A stretch of DNA of 64,000 nt from AP-15 sp963702685 (GCA_963702685.1 CAVPDQ010000010.1:84153-148152); one strand, 5' to 3'; positions 35,771 through 45,704 are shown, numbered from the stretch's first letter. Notes: generated from the sequence alone by a model not told the origin. Translations and numbers: made by a program.

Positions 35771-36295
35771 TTACGAGGCCGCATCGCCGGAATGCGGCGG
35801 GCGGCCATGCACGTGCACATGATGGCCGCCGGCTTCGGCGAGGATGCGGGTTGCGGCGGCTTCGCGCTCGGGATCCTCGCAGCGCGCCCATAGGAGGGCG
35901 GCGCCGGCGTCGAGCGCGGTCTTGAACTCGGCGCTGTGGCGCGGCGCCGTGTAGTCGTCGAACAATTCCTTTAGTGCTGCACCGCCGAGACCGGCCGCGA
36001 CCAATGCTGCGACCACGGCGGCGATCGGCCCGCCCGACAGCACGGCAATGCCGGCGACGGTCAGCGGCGCAATATATTTTATCTCGTCGCTGAGCCCGGC
36101 CGGGACCGCTTCGGCCCCGGAGCCGGCCGCTGCGCCGGCGGCCGCCAGCGAATCGTGGGTCGCGAGCACCGAGAGATCGCTTGTCGCGAAACCCGCCGCG
36201 AGCAGCGCCGACACCGCGGCGCGGAAATGGGCGCGGTCGGGAAACGAGGCGACCGCCTCGCGGACGGTCGGAGCAGAGGGCGAAGCCCCGGACAT
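35771..36295 (-). CDS. Hypothetical protein with glycine-rich hydrophobic centre
   Basis: 174 aa from ATG 36295 with a GAGAGGA site. N-terminal helix-strand pattern (AVASFPDRAHFRAAVSALLA, AGFATSDLSVLATH) resembles the small regulatory domain of general-stress proteins such as YflT/DUF1269. The middle (PLTVAGIAVLSGGPIAAVVA, ALVAAGLGGAALKELF) is a glycine-zipper-type membrane-inserting stretch. The C-terminal end is His-rich (GGHHVHVHGRPPH), a possible metal site. Function unknown. Divergent from mutS, 54 bp away. Confidence 0.6.
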   Translation of the reverse strand: MSGASPSAPTVREAVASFPDRAHFRAAVSALLAAGFATSDLSVLATHDSLAAAGAAAGSGAEAVPAGLSDEIKYIAPLTVAGIAVLSGGPIAAVVAALVAAGLGGAALKELFDDYTAPRHSAEFKTALDAGAALLWARCEDPEREAAATRILAEAGGHHVHVHGRPPHSGDAAS

Positions 36296-36349
36296 GCCGA
36301 TCCTCTCTTTCGTGCTGGCGCGGCCGGCATGATAGCTTGCAACGCCCCG

Positions 36350-39223
36350 ATGCGTCCCGCCTCCCCGCCAGCTCCCTCCGCCACCGAGACACCGGCCGCC
36401 TCGCCGGTCATGGCGCAATACCATCAGGCCAAGGCGGAGAACCCGGGCTGCCTGTTGTTTTTCCGGATGGGCGATTTCTTCGAGATGTTTTTCGACGACG
36501 CGGTCGCGGCGGCGGCAGCGCTCGATATCGCCTTGACCAAGCGCGGCCGGCACGACGGCGCCGATATCCCGATGTGCGGCGTGCCGGTCCACACTGCCGA
36601 GACCTATCTCGCCCGGCTGATCCGCGCCGGGTTCAAGGTGGCGATCTGCGAGCAGATCGAGGACCCGGCCGAGGCGCGGCGGCGCGGCAACAAAGGGCCG
36701 GTGCGGCGCGCGGTGGTCCGCGTCGTCACCGCCGGGACCCTCACCGAGGAGGGTCTGCTCGACGCGCGCCGGAATAATTATCTCGCCGGCATCGCCGAGG
36801 CGGGCGGCGAGATCGGCCTCGCCTGGCTCGATCTGTCGACCGGCGCTTTTGCGCTGATGCCGACGCACGAGCCGGCATTGGCCGGCGATCTGGCGCGGAT
36901 CGCGCCCGGCGAGATCCTGCTGCCCGAGCGGATGCTCGCCCGCCCGGCGTTGGGCGAGCTGTTGGCCGAATGGAAACCGGCGTTGACGCCGTTGCCGGAC
37001 GCCCGGTTCGACAGCGCCGCCGCCCGCCGCCGGCTCGAAGAATTCTACGGTGTCGGGGCGCTCGACGGGTTTGGCAGCTTCGGCCGCAGCGAGATCGCCG
37101 CCGCGGGCGTCCTCGTCGATTATGTCGGGCTGACCCAGCCGGGCCGGGCGCCGCATCTGCTTGCCGCCGCAGCGGGTCGTGCCGGGCTCGGTCATGCAGA
37201 TCGATGCGGCGACGCGGCGCAACCTCGAATTGACCGCGAGCGTTGCCGGCGGGCGCCGCGGCAGCCTTTTGGCGACGATCGACCGCACCATGACCGCCGC
37301 CGGCGCGCGCCTTCTCGCCGAGCAATCGGCGGCTCCGTTGACCGACCCCGCGGCGATCGCGGCACGGCTCGACGCGGTGCAGTGCCTGGTCGATCGCCCG
37401 GATTCGCGGTCCGCGTTGCGCGAGCGGCTGCGCCATTGCCCCGATCTCGAACGCGCGCTGACCCGGCTCGGGCTCGGCCGCGGCGGTCCGCGCGACCTTG
37501 CCGCGCTCGGCCGCGCCTTGGCCGAGACCGCGACAGTGCGCGATCTCCTGGCTGAGCCGAGCCTGGTGCCGTTGCCCGAGCGGCTGGCCGAAGCGCGACA
37601 GGGGCTCGGCGAGCACAGCACCCTGGTCGCGCGGCTCGGGCATGCGCTCGGCCCCGAATTGCCGCTGTTCGCCCGCGACGGCGGCTTTATCGCCGCCGGA
37701 TATTCCGACGAGCTCGACGAATGGCGCCGGCTGCGCGACGAAAGCCGCCGGATGATCGCCGCGCTGCAGGCCCGCTACGTCGCGCAGACCGCGGTCGGCG
37801 CGCTCAAGATCCGCCACAACAACGTGATCGGCTACTACATCGAAGTGTCGGCCGGCCACGCCGGCAAGCTCGGCCCCGAATTCATCCATCGCCAGACCAT
37901 GGCGGGGGCGCAGCGCTACACGACCGCGGAATTGGCCGATCTCGAAACCCGGATCGCGAGCGCCGCCGAGCGGGGCTTGGCGCTGGAATTGCGGCTGTGG
38001 GACGAGCTCGTCGGCGAGGTTGTCGCCCGGCGCGCCGAGATCGCCGCGGCGGCGGCGGCGCTCGCCGCGATCGACCTCGCCGCCGCGCTGGCCGAACGCG
38101 CGACCGAAGGCGGCTGGGTGCGCCCGCTCGTCGAGGCCGGCACCGCCTTTGCGATCGAGGGCGGGCGCCACCCGATGGTCGAGGCCGCGCGCGCCGGGGT
38201 GGGCGGGGACGCCTTTGTCGCCAACGACTGCCTCCTCGGCGAGGACGAGCGGATCTGGCTCGTCACCGGCCCCAACATGGCCGGCAAGAGCACCTTTCTG
38301 CGGCAGAACGCGCTGATCGCGATCCTGGCGCAGATGGGCTCCTATGTGCCGGCGCGTGCCGGCCCGGATCGGCGTCGTCGACCGCCTGTTCAGCCGGGTG
38401 GGTGCGGCCGACGACCTGGCGCGCGGGCGTTCCACGTTCATGGTCGAGATGGTCGAGACCGCAGCGATCCTGAACCAGGCCGGCGCCCGGCTCGTTTGTC
38501 ATCCTCGACGAGATCGGCCGGGGCACGGCGACCTTCGACGGGCTCTCGATCGCCTGGGCGGCGCTCGAGCATCTGCACGAGGTCAACCGCTGCCGCGCGC
38601 TCTTCGCCACCCATTACCACGAGCTGACGGCGCTCTCGGCCAAGCTCCCGGCGCTCGCCTGCCGCACGATGCGGGTCAAGGAATGGAAAGGCGACGTGGT
38701 GTTTCTGCACGAGGTCGGGCCGGGCACCGCCGACCGCTCCTACGGCATTCATGTCGCGAAGCTCGCCGGCCTGCCAAAGACCGTCACCGCCCGCGCCGAG
38801 GAGGTGCTGGAGATTTTGGAAAAAGGCGAGGAAGGCGGCGCGCTCGCCCGCCTCGCCGACGACCTGCCGCTGTTCAGCGCCGCCCGCCGCCGCAGCGCGC
38901 CGGCGCCTGCGCCCGCCCCGCCGGAATCCGCGGCCGAAGCAGTGCTGCGCGACACCCGCCCCGACGAGCTCACCCCGCGCGACGCCCTCGACCTCCTCTA
39001 CCGGCTCAAGGGCCTGGCGGCGGAAGTGATCCTGCACCGAGAACTTGCAGATTGGGTGGTATCAGATCGAGATCAGGTGAGCTCCTTGCCGAAAGCCGAT
39101 CCGTCGTGGTCTGCGGCAGCGAAAAGCTGCATCGCATCGGTGCCCGCTAAATCGGAACCGTCACGGACCTTAGCAGAAAACGGTATTTTTGTCAATATAG
39201 ATATTACCGAATCACATACGTGA
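36350..39223 (+). pseudogene. mutS: DNA mismatch repair protein MutS, three frame breaks
   Basis: Four consecutive pieces in successive frames make a normal MutS of about 900 aa. Piece 1 (to about 37160): mismatch-binding domain with LLFFRMGDFFEMFFDDA, carrying the Phe-x-Glu wedge. Piece 2 (to about 38364): RHNNVIGYYIEV, Walker A TGPNMAGKSTFLRQ. Piece 3 (to about 38502): VDRLFSRVGAADDLARGRST. Piece 4: ILDEIGRGTATFDGLSIAWA, ATHYHEL. Breaks lie in ctTgcc, ggCccgg and gTttgt; removing one base at each restores the frame. Past LYRLKGLAAEV the last frame continues about 50 unrelated residues, so the true stop may be near 39029. ATG 36350 chosen; 36329 and 36410 are alternatives. Confidence 0.85.
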
Positions 39224-39260
39224 GTGTCGGCGGCCACGCGCTTGATCGGTTTGCCGAACC

Positions 39261-39353
39261 GGGGTAGGGGGCCTGTGTCAGCCTTTCGGCATCGGCTTCC
39301 TCGATCGGGTCGGGTGGGGGAGGCGGTGCCGAGGGTTGAGCGAACCTGACCCC
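39261..39353 (+). promoter_or_regulatory. Structured leader of the UPF0016 gene, possible Mn-responsive element
   Basis: GGGGTAGG (39261) can pair with CCTGACCCC (39345-39353) with one bulged C, enclosing a second helix (TCGGCA at 39286 with TGCCGA at 39327). The closing strand GAGCGAACCTGACC resembles the 3' side of yybP-ykoY manganese riboswitches, which often precede UPF0016-type exporters, but the conserved GGGGAGUAGC-like 5' box is not clear. Ends 15 bp before the ATG. Confidence 0.3.
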
Positions 39354-39367
39354 GAACGGCATCCCCT

Positions 39368-39931
39368 ATGCACGCATTTTTAGTATCGACAGCGGTCATC
39401 GCCCTCGCCGAGATCGGCGACAAGACGCAAATCCTGTCGCTGATGCTGGCCGCACGATTTCGCCGGCCGGTACCGATCATCTTCGGCATTCTGCTGGCGA
39501 CGATCGCCAACCACGCCGCGGCAGCGCTCGTCGGGACCCTGTTCGGGAGCTTTTTTGCCGGGCCCTGGATGCGCTGGATTCTCGGCGCCTCGTTTCTCGG
39601 GGTCGCGGTCTGGGCGCTCTTTCCCGACAGATACGAAGAGAGCGCCGGTCCGATCGGCCGGTCGGGTGCCTTTGGCGCGACCTTCGTCGCCTTTTTTCTC
39701 GCCGAGATCGGCGACAAGACGCAGATCGCGACGATCGGGCTCGCCGCCCGCTTCGAGATGTTTCTGCCGGTCGTCATCGGCACGACCTGCGGCATGATGC
39801 TGGCCAACATTCCGGCGGTGATCATCGGCGACCGGATCGCCGGCCGGCTCCCGGTCAAGGCGATCCGCATCGCCGCCGCGATCGTCTTTGCGACCCTCGG
39901 AATCCTCACCCTCACCGGCTTTGGCGGCTGA
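39368..39931 (+). CDS. UPF0016/GDT1 (TMEM165) family cation transporter
   Basis: 187 aa, six membrane segments in two homologous halves. Each half carries the family signature: AEIGDKTQILSLMLAARF at 14 and AEIGDKTQIATIGLAARF near 117, whose Glu/Asp/Lys-Thr residues line the ion path. Bacterial members (for example MneA) export Mn2+; plant and yeast relatives move Ca2+ and Mn2+. A structured leader precedes it. Confidence 0.9.
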   Translation: MHAFLVSTAVIALAEIGDKTQILSLMLAARFRRPVPIIFGILLATIANHAAAALVGTLFGSFFAGPWMRWILGASFLGVAVWALFPDRYEESAGPIGRSGAFGATFVAFFLAEIGDKTQIATIGLAARFEMFLPVVIGTTCGMMLANIPAVIIGDRIAGRLPVKAIRIAAAIVFATLGILTLTGFGG

Positions 39932-39990
39932 AATCGACTGGAGCGGGACAGCATTCGGGGCCGGCGGTGGCGCCGATTGCGTGCCCGTGG

Positions 39991-40317
39991 TTACCCCAAG
40001 AGCCGCAGCAATGCCGCCACACCACCGAGGATCGCCAGGGTTTGCAACCCGACGGCCCCGAACATCCATTTCATGATCTCACCCTTGGCTTCGGCGAGCT
40101 CGGCTTTTGTCGCCATCACAGCCCGTATCTCGCCGAGACGCAGATCGAGCTCGGAGCGCATCTCCCCGAGGCGCAGATCGAGGTACTCGCGCGTGACGAC
40201 GGCCTCGCCGATCGTCTCCGAAAGCGCGCTCGCGACGTCCTGCGCCTGCCTGGCCGGCAGTCCCGCAGCCTCCAGCCGCTGAGCAAGCTTCAGCGTATCG
40301 AATGCTACGGGGCTCAT
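39991..40317 (-). CDS. DUF1640 (CCDC90-like) coiled-coil membrane protein
   Basis: 108 aa from ATG 40317. VAFDTLKLAQRLEAAGLPAR, QAQDVASALSETIGEAVVTR and a repeated heptad RLGEMRSELDLRLGEIRA form the coiled coil; a single C-terminal membrane segment follows (MFGAVGLQTLAILGGVAALL). This matches DUF1640. Relatives in mitochondria are MCUR1/CCDC90; the bacterial role is unknown. Same family type as the protein at 11816. Confidence 0.8.
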   Translation of the reverse strand: MSPVAFDTLKLAQRLEAAGLPARQAQDVASALSETIGEAVVTREYLDLRLGEMRSELDLRLGEIRAVMATKAELAEAKGEIMKWMFGAVGLQTLAILGGVAALLRLLG

Positions 40318-40326
40318 GGAGAACAA

Positions 40327-40748
40327 AAAGCCGGTAAAAGCTCTCGGGTGTCAACAGCCCGTCCTGCCCCGCCACGGCGGTCGGTCACGGCCGCGGGAAG
40401 CCGTCGGCGACGGAGCAAGCGGCAAGGCGCGACCGCGGCCAGGAGTGCCGGGCTGCAACGCGGCCGATGCCGCCGGTTTCGGCTGTCGAGCGGCCGGGCG
40501 CGTGATCCGGCGGACGGGCCGGGAAGAATTCCTCAATGGGGTTCAGCAAGGTATTGTTGTTCAGCCGGAAATTGCTTAGAGCCAGCTGACAGCGGGGAGG
40601 GGCTCGCAACGATCCCTGGCACCGATCGGATCGCCACAGCCGCGCGGGCGCCGCGGGGCAGACCCGGCACGGGCCAAATCGCAGCGGCCACCAAGCTTTT
40701 TCTCCGCTGTTCGAGGGTTTTGCAGCAGTCTCGGAGATAGGCCCCGCA
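40327..40748. other. 420 bp without a supported gene
   Basis: GC-rich; open frames here have biased composition and no family resemblance. The last 100 bp (40640-40748) should carry the promoter of the cytochrome gene; no strong -35/-10 pair was picked out. Confidence 0.4.
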
Positions 40749-41375
40749 ATGGCGCATCGCGAATTCAGTCGGAGGCTCGGACGACACGGCACCCCGCTCT
40801 GGATGGTTGTCGCCGCGCTGCTGAGCGGGATCGCCGCACCGGCGATGGCGGCAGCACCGCCGGCAAAGCTCGCCCCTTGTCTGGCCTGTCATGGCGCCGG
40901 GGGGCAATCCGTCATCGCGGGCGTCCCCTCGCTCGGCGGCCAGCCGTCGAAATATCTGGTCATTCAGCTCTTCATGTTCCGCGAGGGGATGCGCGAAGCC
41001 CCGCCGATGAACGCCATGATCAAGGGCTGGACCGACGACGAGCTGCAGCAGGCGGCGGATTATCTCGCCGGCTTGCCCGCGCCAAAGCCGCCGGCCGATC
41101 AGGGGGACGCCGTGCGCGCCGCCAAGTCCCAGGCGCTGACCGAGCAATACCATTGCAACGTTTGCCACCGCCCGGATTTCACCGGCCAGGACAATGTTCC
41201 GCACCTCGCCGACCAGCGCGAAGACTACCTTGTAAAGGCGCTGAGCCAATACAAAAGCGGCGCGCGGCACGGCTATGATGCGACGATGGCCGAAGCGTTG
41301 CAGCCGGTCGATGCGGCGGACCTGCCCGACCTCGCCTATTACCTGTCGCATTTCCGGCCAGCCGCCGGGCATTAG
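40749..41375 (+). CDS. Dihaem cytochrome c (c4-like)
   Basis: 208 aa. Signal peptide (MVVAALLSGIAAPAMAAAPP) exports it to the periplasm. Two c-type haem sites: CLACHGAGG near 48 and CNVCHRPDF near 138, each followed by a Met-containing region (MNAMIKGW; MAEALQP) that could supply the sixth ligand. Two-domain layout and length match cytochrome c4, an electron donor to terminal oxidases; ctaA elsewhere in the window indicates haem A oxidases in the organism. Confidence 0.9.
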   Translation: MAHREFSRRLGRHGTPLWMVVAALLSGIAAPAMAAAPPAKLAPCLACHGAGGQSVIAGVPSLGGQPSKYLVIQLFMFREGMREAPPMNAMIKGWTDDELQQAADYLAGLPAPKPPADQGDAVRAAKSQALTEQYHCNVCHRPDFTGQDNVPHLADQREDYLVKALSQYKSGARHGYDATMAEALQPVDAADLPDLAYYLSHFRPAAGH

Positions 41376-41401
41376 CTGATCGGCACCCAATCGGCAGCTA
41401 A

Positions 41402-42313
41402 CTAATCGGCTGGGCGCGGCGGGCGAGCCGGACGGCGAAACGCCTCGTGGCGCAAGAGGTAGAGCCCGGTCAAGGTGACGATCGCGGCACCCGCGATCAT
41501 CGGCCCGGTCGGGACCTCGTTCCAGATCGCAAAGCCCAAGACCGAGCCCCAGATCAGCGCCGTGTAGTTGAACGGCGAGACCGCCGCTGCCGGCGCGTAA
41601 TAAAGCGCTTGGGTCGTCCAATATTGCGACACGCCGCCGATCAGCCCGATCGAGCAAAAGAGGGCGAAATCGAGCGGGCCGGGCGTGACCCAAAAGAACG
41701 GCAGGGCAGGGAGCGCCATCAGGGTCATGAAGAAGGCGGTGTAGAACACGATCGAGGCGGTCGATTCGGTGCGCGTCAGCCCGCGCACGGTCAACGTGCC
41801 GACGGCGTTGCACGCAGCGCAAAAGAGCGCGTTGGCCATGCCGAGCCCGCTGCCGCTGCCCGACGGCCGCGCCATGATCAAGACACCGGCAAAACCGGCC
41901 AAAACCGCGATCCAGCGCTCGCGCCCGACCTGCTCTTTCAGGATCGGCCAGGAGAGCGCCGTCAAAAACAGGGGTGCGGCAAAGGTCAGCGCCACCGCAT
42001 CGGCCAATGGCAGCAGGTGGTAGGCGAAAAACGAGGTGACGTTGGAGGCGCCCCAGATTGCCGCGCGCCCGAATTGCGCACCGAGCCGGTGGGTGCGCAG
42101 GGTCGAAGTGCCGCCGGCGCGCAGCACCAGGATGTAGGACGGCAACAGCGCGACAGCGCTGCGGAAAAACACCAGCATCGGGATCGGGTAGCTTTGCGCC
42201 AGCCATTTGCCGATCGCGTTCTGGATCGAAAACAGAAAGACCGACGCGACCATGTAGAGAATGCCGAGCCGGATATCGTCGACGCGCGCCGCCGGCCGCG
42301 CGGAGGTCGCCAC
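41402..42313 (-). CDS. EamA/DMT superfamily permease
   Basis: 303 aa, ten predicted membrane segments in two EamA repeats (IRLGILYMVASVFLFSIQNA; FCSIGLIGGVSQYWTTQALY). GTG 42313 lies 7 bp after the acyl-CoA dehydrogenase stop and is the only sensible start, as no Met precedes the first membrane segment. Typical metabolite exporter; substrate unknown. Probably co-transcribed with the dehydrogenase. Confidence 0.85.
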   Translation of the reverse strand: MATSARPAARVDDIRLGILYMVASVFLFSIQNAIGKWLAQSYPIPMLVFFRSAVALLPSYILVLRAGGTSTLRTHRLGAQFGRAAIWGASNVTSFFAYHLLPLADAVALTFAAPLFLTALSWPILKEQVGRERWIAVLAGFAGVLIMARPSGSGSGLGMANALFCAACNAVGTLTVRGLTRTESTASIVFYTAFFMTLMALPALPFFWVTPGPLDFALFCSIGLIGGVSQYWTTQALYYAPAAAVSPFNYTALIWGSVLGFAIWNEVPTGPMIAGAAIVTLTGLYLLRHEAFRRPARPPRPAD

Positions 42314-42320
42314 GATCGGG

Positions 42321-44057
42321 TCAGAGCCGGTCGGGGTCGAAAGCGAGCACCGTGTCGCCGCCCAGCGCCGCGGCGAGACAGCCGGGCGCGCGCGCGAGAA
42401 AATGCTCGGCGAAAAAGCGCGCGGTCTGGATTTTCGCGGCGAGGAACAGGGCGTCGCCGTCACCGGCTGTGATCTGTTGGCCGGCGGCCGATGCCTGGCG
42501 CGCCATCAGCCAGCCGGAAGCGACGATGCCGAAAATTTCGAGATAGGGTGCGGCCCCGGCAGCCGCCCTGTCCTCTGCCGCCACGACCAGATCGGAGGTG
42601 GCCGCCCGCAGCGCCTCCAAGCCGCGCCGCAGCCCTTGGCCGATCCCCGCGAGATGCGCGAGATGGGGATGGGGGCGATCGAGCGCGGCGATCGTCGCCT
42701 CGATATCGGCAAAGAGCTCGGCCGCGGCCATGCCCCGGTCGCGGCGCAGTTTGCGGCCGACGAGGTCGCCCGCCTGGATGCCGTTGGTCCCTTCGTAGAT
42801 CGGTGCGATCCGGGCGTCGCGCAGATATTGGGCGGCTCCGGTCTCCTCGATATAGCCCATGCCGCCATGCACCTGGATGCCGGTCGAAGCGATGGCGACG
42901 GCGAGATCGCTGCACCACGCCTTGACCACCGGGGTCAGCAATTCGGCGCGCCGCCGCGCGGCAGCATCGCCCTCGACCAGCGAGACCGCGTAATAAGCGA
43001 GCGCCCGCATCGCCTGCGTCCCGGCGCGCATCCACAACAGCATCCGGCGCACATCGGGATGATGGATGATCGCCAGCGCGCCGGCATCGGCCGCGGCGCC
43101 GAGCGGGTGGCCCTGCACCCGGACCCGCGCGAAATCGCGGGCCTCTTGATAGGCGCGCTCGGCGATGGCGACCCCCTGGAGGCCGACATTGAGCCGGGCG
43201 TTGTTCATCATGACGAACATCGCTTCGAGGCCGCGATGCTCGGCGCCGACCAGCGAGCCGACCGCATCCTCGTAGTCGAGGACACAAGTCGGCGAGGCAT
43301 GAATCCCGAGCTTTTGCTCGAGGCGCAGCGTGCGCACGCCGTTGCGGCGGCCGGGCGCGCCGTCCTCGTCGGGAAGGAATTTCGGCACCAGGAACAGCGA
43401 CAAGCCGCGGCTGCCGGGAGGGCCCGCCGGCAATGCGCGCCAGCACCATATGGACGATGTTGGGGGTGAGGTCGTGATCGCCCCAGGTGATGAAGATCTT
43501 TTGCCCGGTGATCCGGTAATGGTCGTCCGTCGGGCACGGCACGCGTGCGCAACGCGCCGAGATCGGACCCGGCCTGCGGCTCGGTCAAGTTCATCGTCCC
43601 GGTCCATTCGCCGGCAACGAGCTGTGCCAGATAGAGCCGCTTTTGCGCGTCCGAGCCGTGCCGCTGCAATACCTCGACCGCGGCGAGGTTGAGCAGCGGA
43701 CAAAGCGCGAAAGCTCATGCACGCCGAATTCCACATTTCGCTGACCGGTGCCGCGAGCAGCAGCGGCAGGCCCTGCCCGCCATATTCGGGATCGGCGGCG
43801 AGCCCGTTCCAGCCGCCTTCGACATAGCGCGCATAGGCCTCGCGAAACCCCGCGGGCGTGCGCACCACGCCGTTTTCGAGAACGCTGCCGACACGGTCGG
43901 CCGGCTGGTTCAACGGGGCGATGACGCTCTCGGCCAGCTTTGCCGCCGCACCGAGGACCGACTGGGCAAGATCGGCGGGTACCGCCGCGGCGCTCCCGGA
44001 CGCCGCGACGTTGTCGAGAACAAACTGCATTTCGGCGAGCGGGGCGGCATAGGGCAT
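42321..44057 (-). pseudogene. Acyl-CoA dehydrogenase, three frame breaks
   Basis: About 578 aa after removing three extra bases. From ATG 44057: piece 1 has GGWNGLAADPEYGGQGLPLL; break near 43709 (tttCgcg); piece 2 gives LVAGEWTGTMNLTEPQAGSD (flavin-binding); break near 43535; piece 3 YRITGQKIFITWGDHDL; break near 43425; piece 4 runs 620 bp unbroken with ARLNVGLQGVAIAERAYQEA and GIQVHGGMGYIEETGAAQYL, then RDARIAPIYEGTNGIQA containing the catalytic Glu. Close to the long FadE-like group acting on fatty acyl-CoA (C-terminal extra domain). All three breaks are +1. Confidence 0.85.
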
Positions 44058-44407
44058 CGTCAACCTGTCGGCAAAGGGGCCCGAGCATATCGGAAATCGC
44101 CCCCAAGAGCCGCTTTCGGCCGCAACCCCGCAACGCGGAAATCGGCGGGCCGCGGCGCTCCCTGCGCTCGCCGGTTTCACTGCTTCCGCAGCAGATCTGC
44201 AGCGAATGCCGCTCTCCCGGCTCGGCCCGCCGCGCCTCTTCGCGAGCCAATCCAATCCCAGTTCATCCGACCGTACGATATGATTACGGCAATTTTACCG
44301 TCGCCCCGCATTGGCCCCATACGGCGGATACCAATCCGCCGTTGACGGAAGTCGGCGGGTCGCGACCCGCTCTACGCTAGTGGAAGAAACCAGACACTTG
44401 ACTCCGT
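44058..44407. other. Gene-free stretch with strong hairpins
   Basis: No gene supported. ACGGCGGAT/ATCCGCCGT (44321-44342, 4-base loop) and the perfect palindrome GCGGGTCGCGACCCGC (44355-44370) occur within 50 bp; TCGCGACCCGC recurs at 44525. These look like repeat-family units rather than terminators, since no T-run follows. Confidence 0.5.
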
Positions 44408-44490
44408 TCTTGCCTTCCCGGCGAAGGCCTGGCGAAGGCCGGGACCCATCTCTGCCATGGGTACCGGCCTTCGCCGGTATGGCGGGTAGT
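44408..44490. repeat. Dispersed repeat with GGCCTTCGCCGG palindromes
   Basis: TTCCCGGCGAAGGCC and CCGGCCTTCGCCGG units around GGGACCCATCTC; translations give the familiar PAKAGTHGRDGSRP and WVPAFAGMAG peptides seen at many loci of alphaproteobacteria. Marks this patch as a sink for mobile repeats. Confidence 0.7.
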
Positions 44491-44561
44491 TGGGTCACAT
44501 CCGTCAGATGCCATCCACTAGCTGTCGCGACCCGCCGTGCCCCAGCTACGCACAAATTAGG

Positions 44562-44655
44562 TAAACTGTCCCCGTAATCGGCCCAAACCGTAATCCGCAA
44601 ATTAAGTAAACTGTCCCCGTAATCCGTAATCGCAAGTAAACTGTCCCCGTAATCG
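44562..44655 (+). repeat. REP-like array: three copies of a 19-mer
   Basis: GTAAACTGTCCCCGTAATC is present three times (44562-44580, 44607-44625, 44637-44655), the last two preceded by AA(TTA)AA. A copy in inverted orientation is at 46433-46449, so the four bracket 1.9 kb. The sequence resembles terminal or REP-type repeats tied to IS200/RAYT-like mobility in other genomes; no such transposase is in the window. Confidence 0.8.
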
Positions 44656-44862
44656 TAGTCGATTTTTTTCGGTTAGGAAATGAAATTTCGGCGGCTGGCG
44701 GATCGGTCATCGTTTCAACGGGTTACCAAATCCGCCGTTGCGCGCCGCGGTTGGTCGTGGCAGGTCTTCGTCATCGCGCCTCGGGCATTTTTTTCGCGGA
44801 CGAAATGAAAATTCCGGCCTGATCCTTGTGGCGCAAATCACGCTTGGTTTCGCCGCTACGGG
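44656..44862. other. 207 bp, no gene seen
   Basis: Mixed composition with CGATTTTTTTCGG (44661) and several short A/T tracts. It is the 3' flank of the membrane-protein gene; nothing else is supported. Confidence 0.3.
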
Positions 44863-45366
44863 TCACCAACCGAACTCGTGACGAAGCCAGGCCCCAATAC
44901 CCGTGACGATGGCTGTCGGACCGAAGCGGCGGATGCAAAGGATGGCGAGTTCCCACCAAAGCCAACGCAACGCATAAGACCGCCCCCACCGTGCTGCATA
45001 GGTTCGAAAGTCTTCGGTGAGGTCACCCGCCACGCCGTCGCGGAGCTTTTTCGGTACGATGAACGGCACGAATTTCAAGCCGAACTCAGGGATCATCACG
45101 TGTGCCGTCCGCCGGCGCTGCAACGCTTTCGCTCGGGCTTGTAGATGATCTAACCTATGCCTTTGCGCGACTTCGCCGAAACGTTTGCTGATCTTGGCGG
45201 CCAAGTTGACCTGGCGGTCTAGAGTATCAAGTAAAATTTCTTCCCACCAGGAGTTGGTGATATAAATTTCTTCTCGCCAGTTGGTGATATAAATATTGTT
45301 GTCAAGCAACATATCGTCTTTGACGGCTTTGCTTTTTGCAGTCTTCTTCAGGTGCTGGTTGTTCAT
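44863..45366 (-). CDS. Hypothetical protein coupled to PadR regulator, C-terminal hydrophobic
   Basis: 167 aa. ATG 45366 overlaps the padR stop (ATGA), a strong sign of a functional pair. N-terminal half is Lys/Glu/Asn-rich with an internal tandem repeat (IYITNWREE / IYITNSWWEE). The middle is basic (RLDHLQARAKALQRRR). The C-terminal third is hydrophobic and Trp-rich (SYALRWLWWELAILCIRRFG, PTAIVTGIGAWL), probably one or two membrane segments. In PadR loci the partner is often a membrane protein. Family not recognised. Codon use is more A/T-rich at the 5' end than in the neighbours. Confidence 0.6.
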   Translation of the reverse strand: MNNQHLKKTAKSKAVKDDMLLDNNIYITNWREEIYITNSWWEEILLDTLDRQVNLAAKISKRFGEVAQRHRLDHLQARAKALQRRRTAHVMIPEFGLKFVPFIVPKKLRDGVAGDLTEDFRTYAARWGRSYALRWLWWELAILCIRRFGPTAIVTGIGAWLRHEFGW

Positions 45367-45695
45367 GCTGGTGATCCCTCCGGAAGACCAGCCCACAGGT
45401 TCGTAGTCACAAGCATTGCAGCATCCAGAGCACGTCGGCCGGGGGCCTCTATGCGGTAAAACCGTTTCGCTCGCCCCCCACGTTCAGCGGTCGCGCCGCC
45501 GGTCCAAGAAGAAACAAACCCCTTCCTTTCAAGACGTTCTAACGCGGTATAAACAGCGCCGACCGAGACTTCTCGTCCCAATCGCTTGCTGACGCCGTGA
45601 CGGATCGGCACTCCATAGCTACCCGGCCCAAGCCCAAGGCGAAGAACTTCGAGCAGCACGGCTTGCTCAAACTCGCGCAAGGTATCGCGCCCCAT
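45363..45695 (-). CDS. PadR-family transcriptional regulator
   Basis: 110 aa winged-helix protein. EFEQAVLLEVLRLGLGPGSY, VSVGAVYTALERLERKGFVS and a C-terminal RFYRIEAPGRRAL give the PadR signature. ATG 45695 preferred to the GTG three codons earlier. It probably represses its own operon, which includes the coupled membrane-type gene. Confidence 0.85.
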   Translation of the reverse strand: MGRDTLREFEQAVLLEVLRLGLGPGSYGVPIRHGVSKRLGREVSVGAVYTALERLERKGFVSSWTGGATAERGGRAKRFYRIEAPGRRALDAAMLVTTNLWAGLPEGSPA

Positions 45696-45704
45696 TCGGC
45701 ACAC

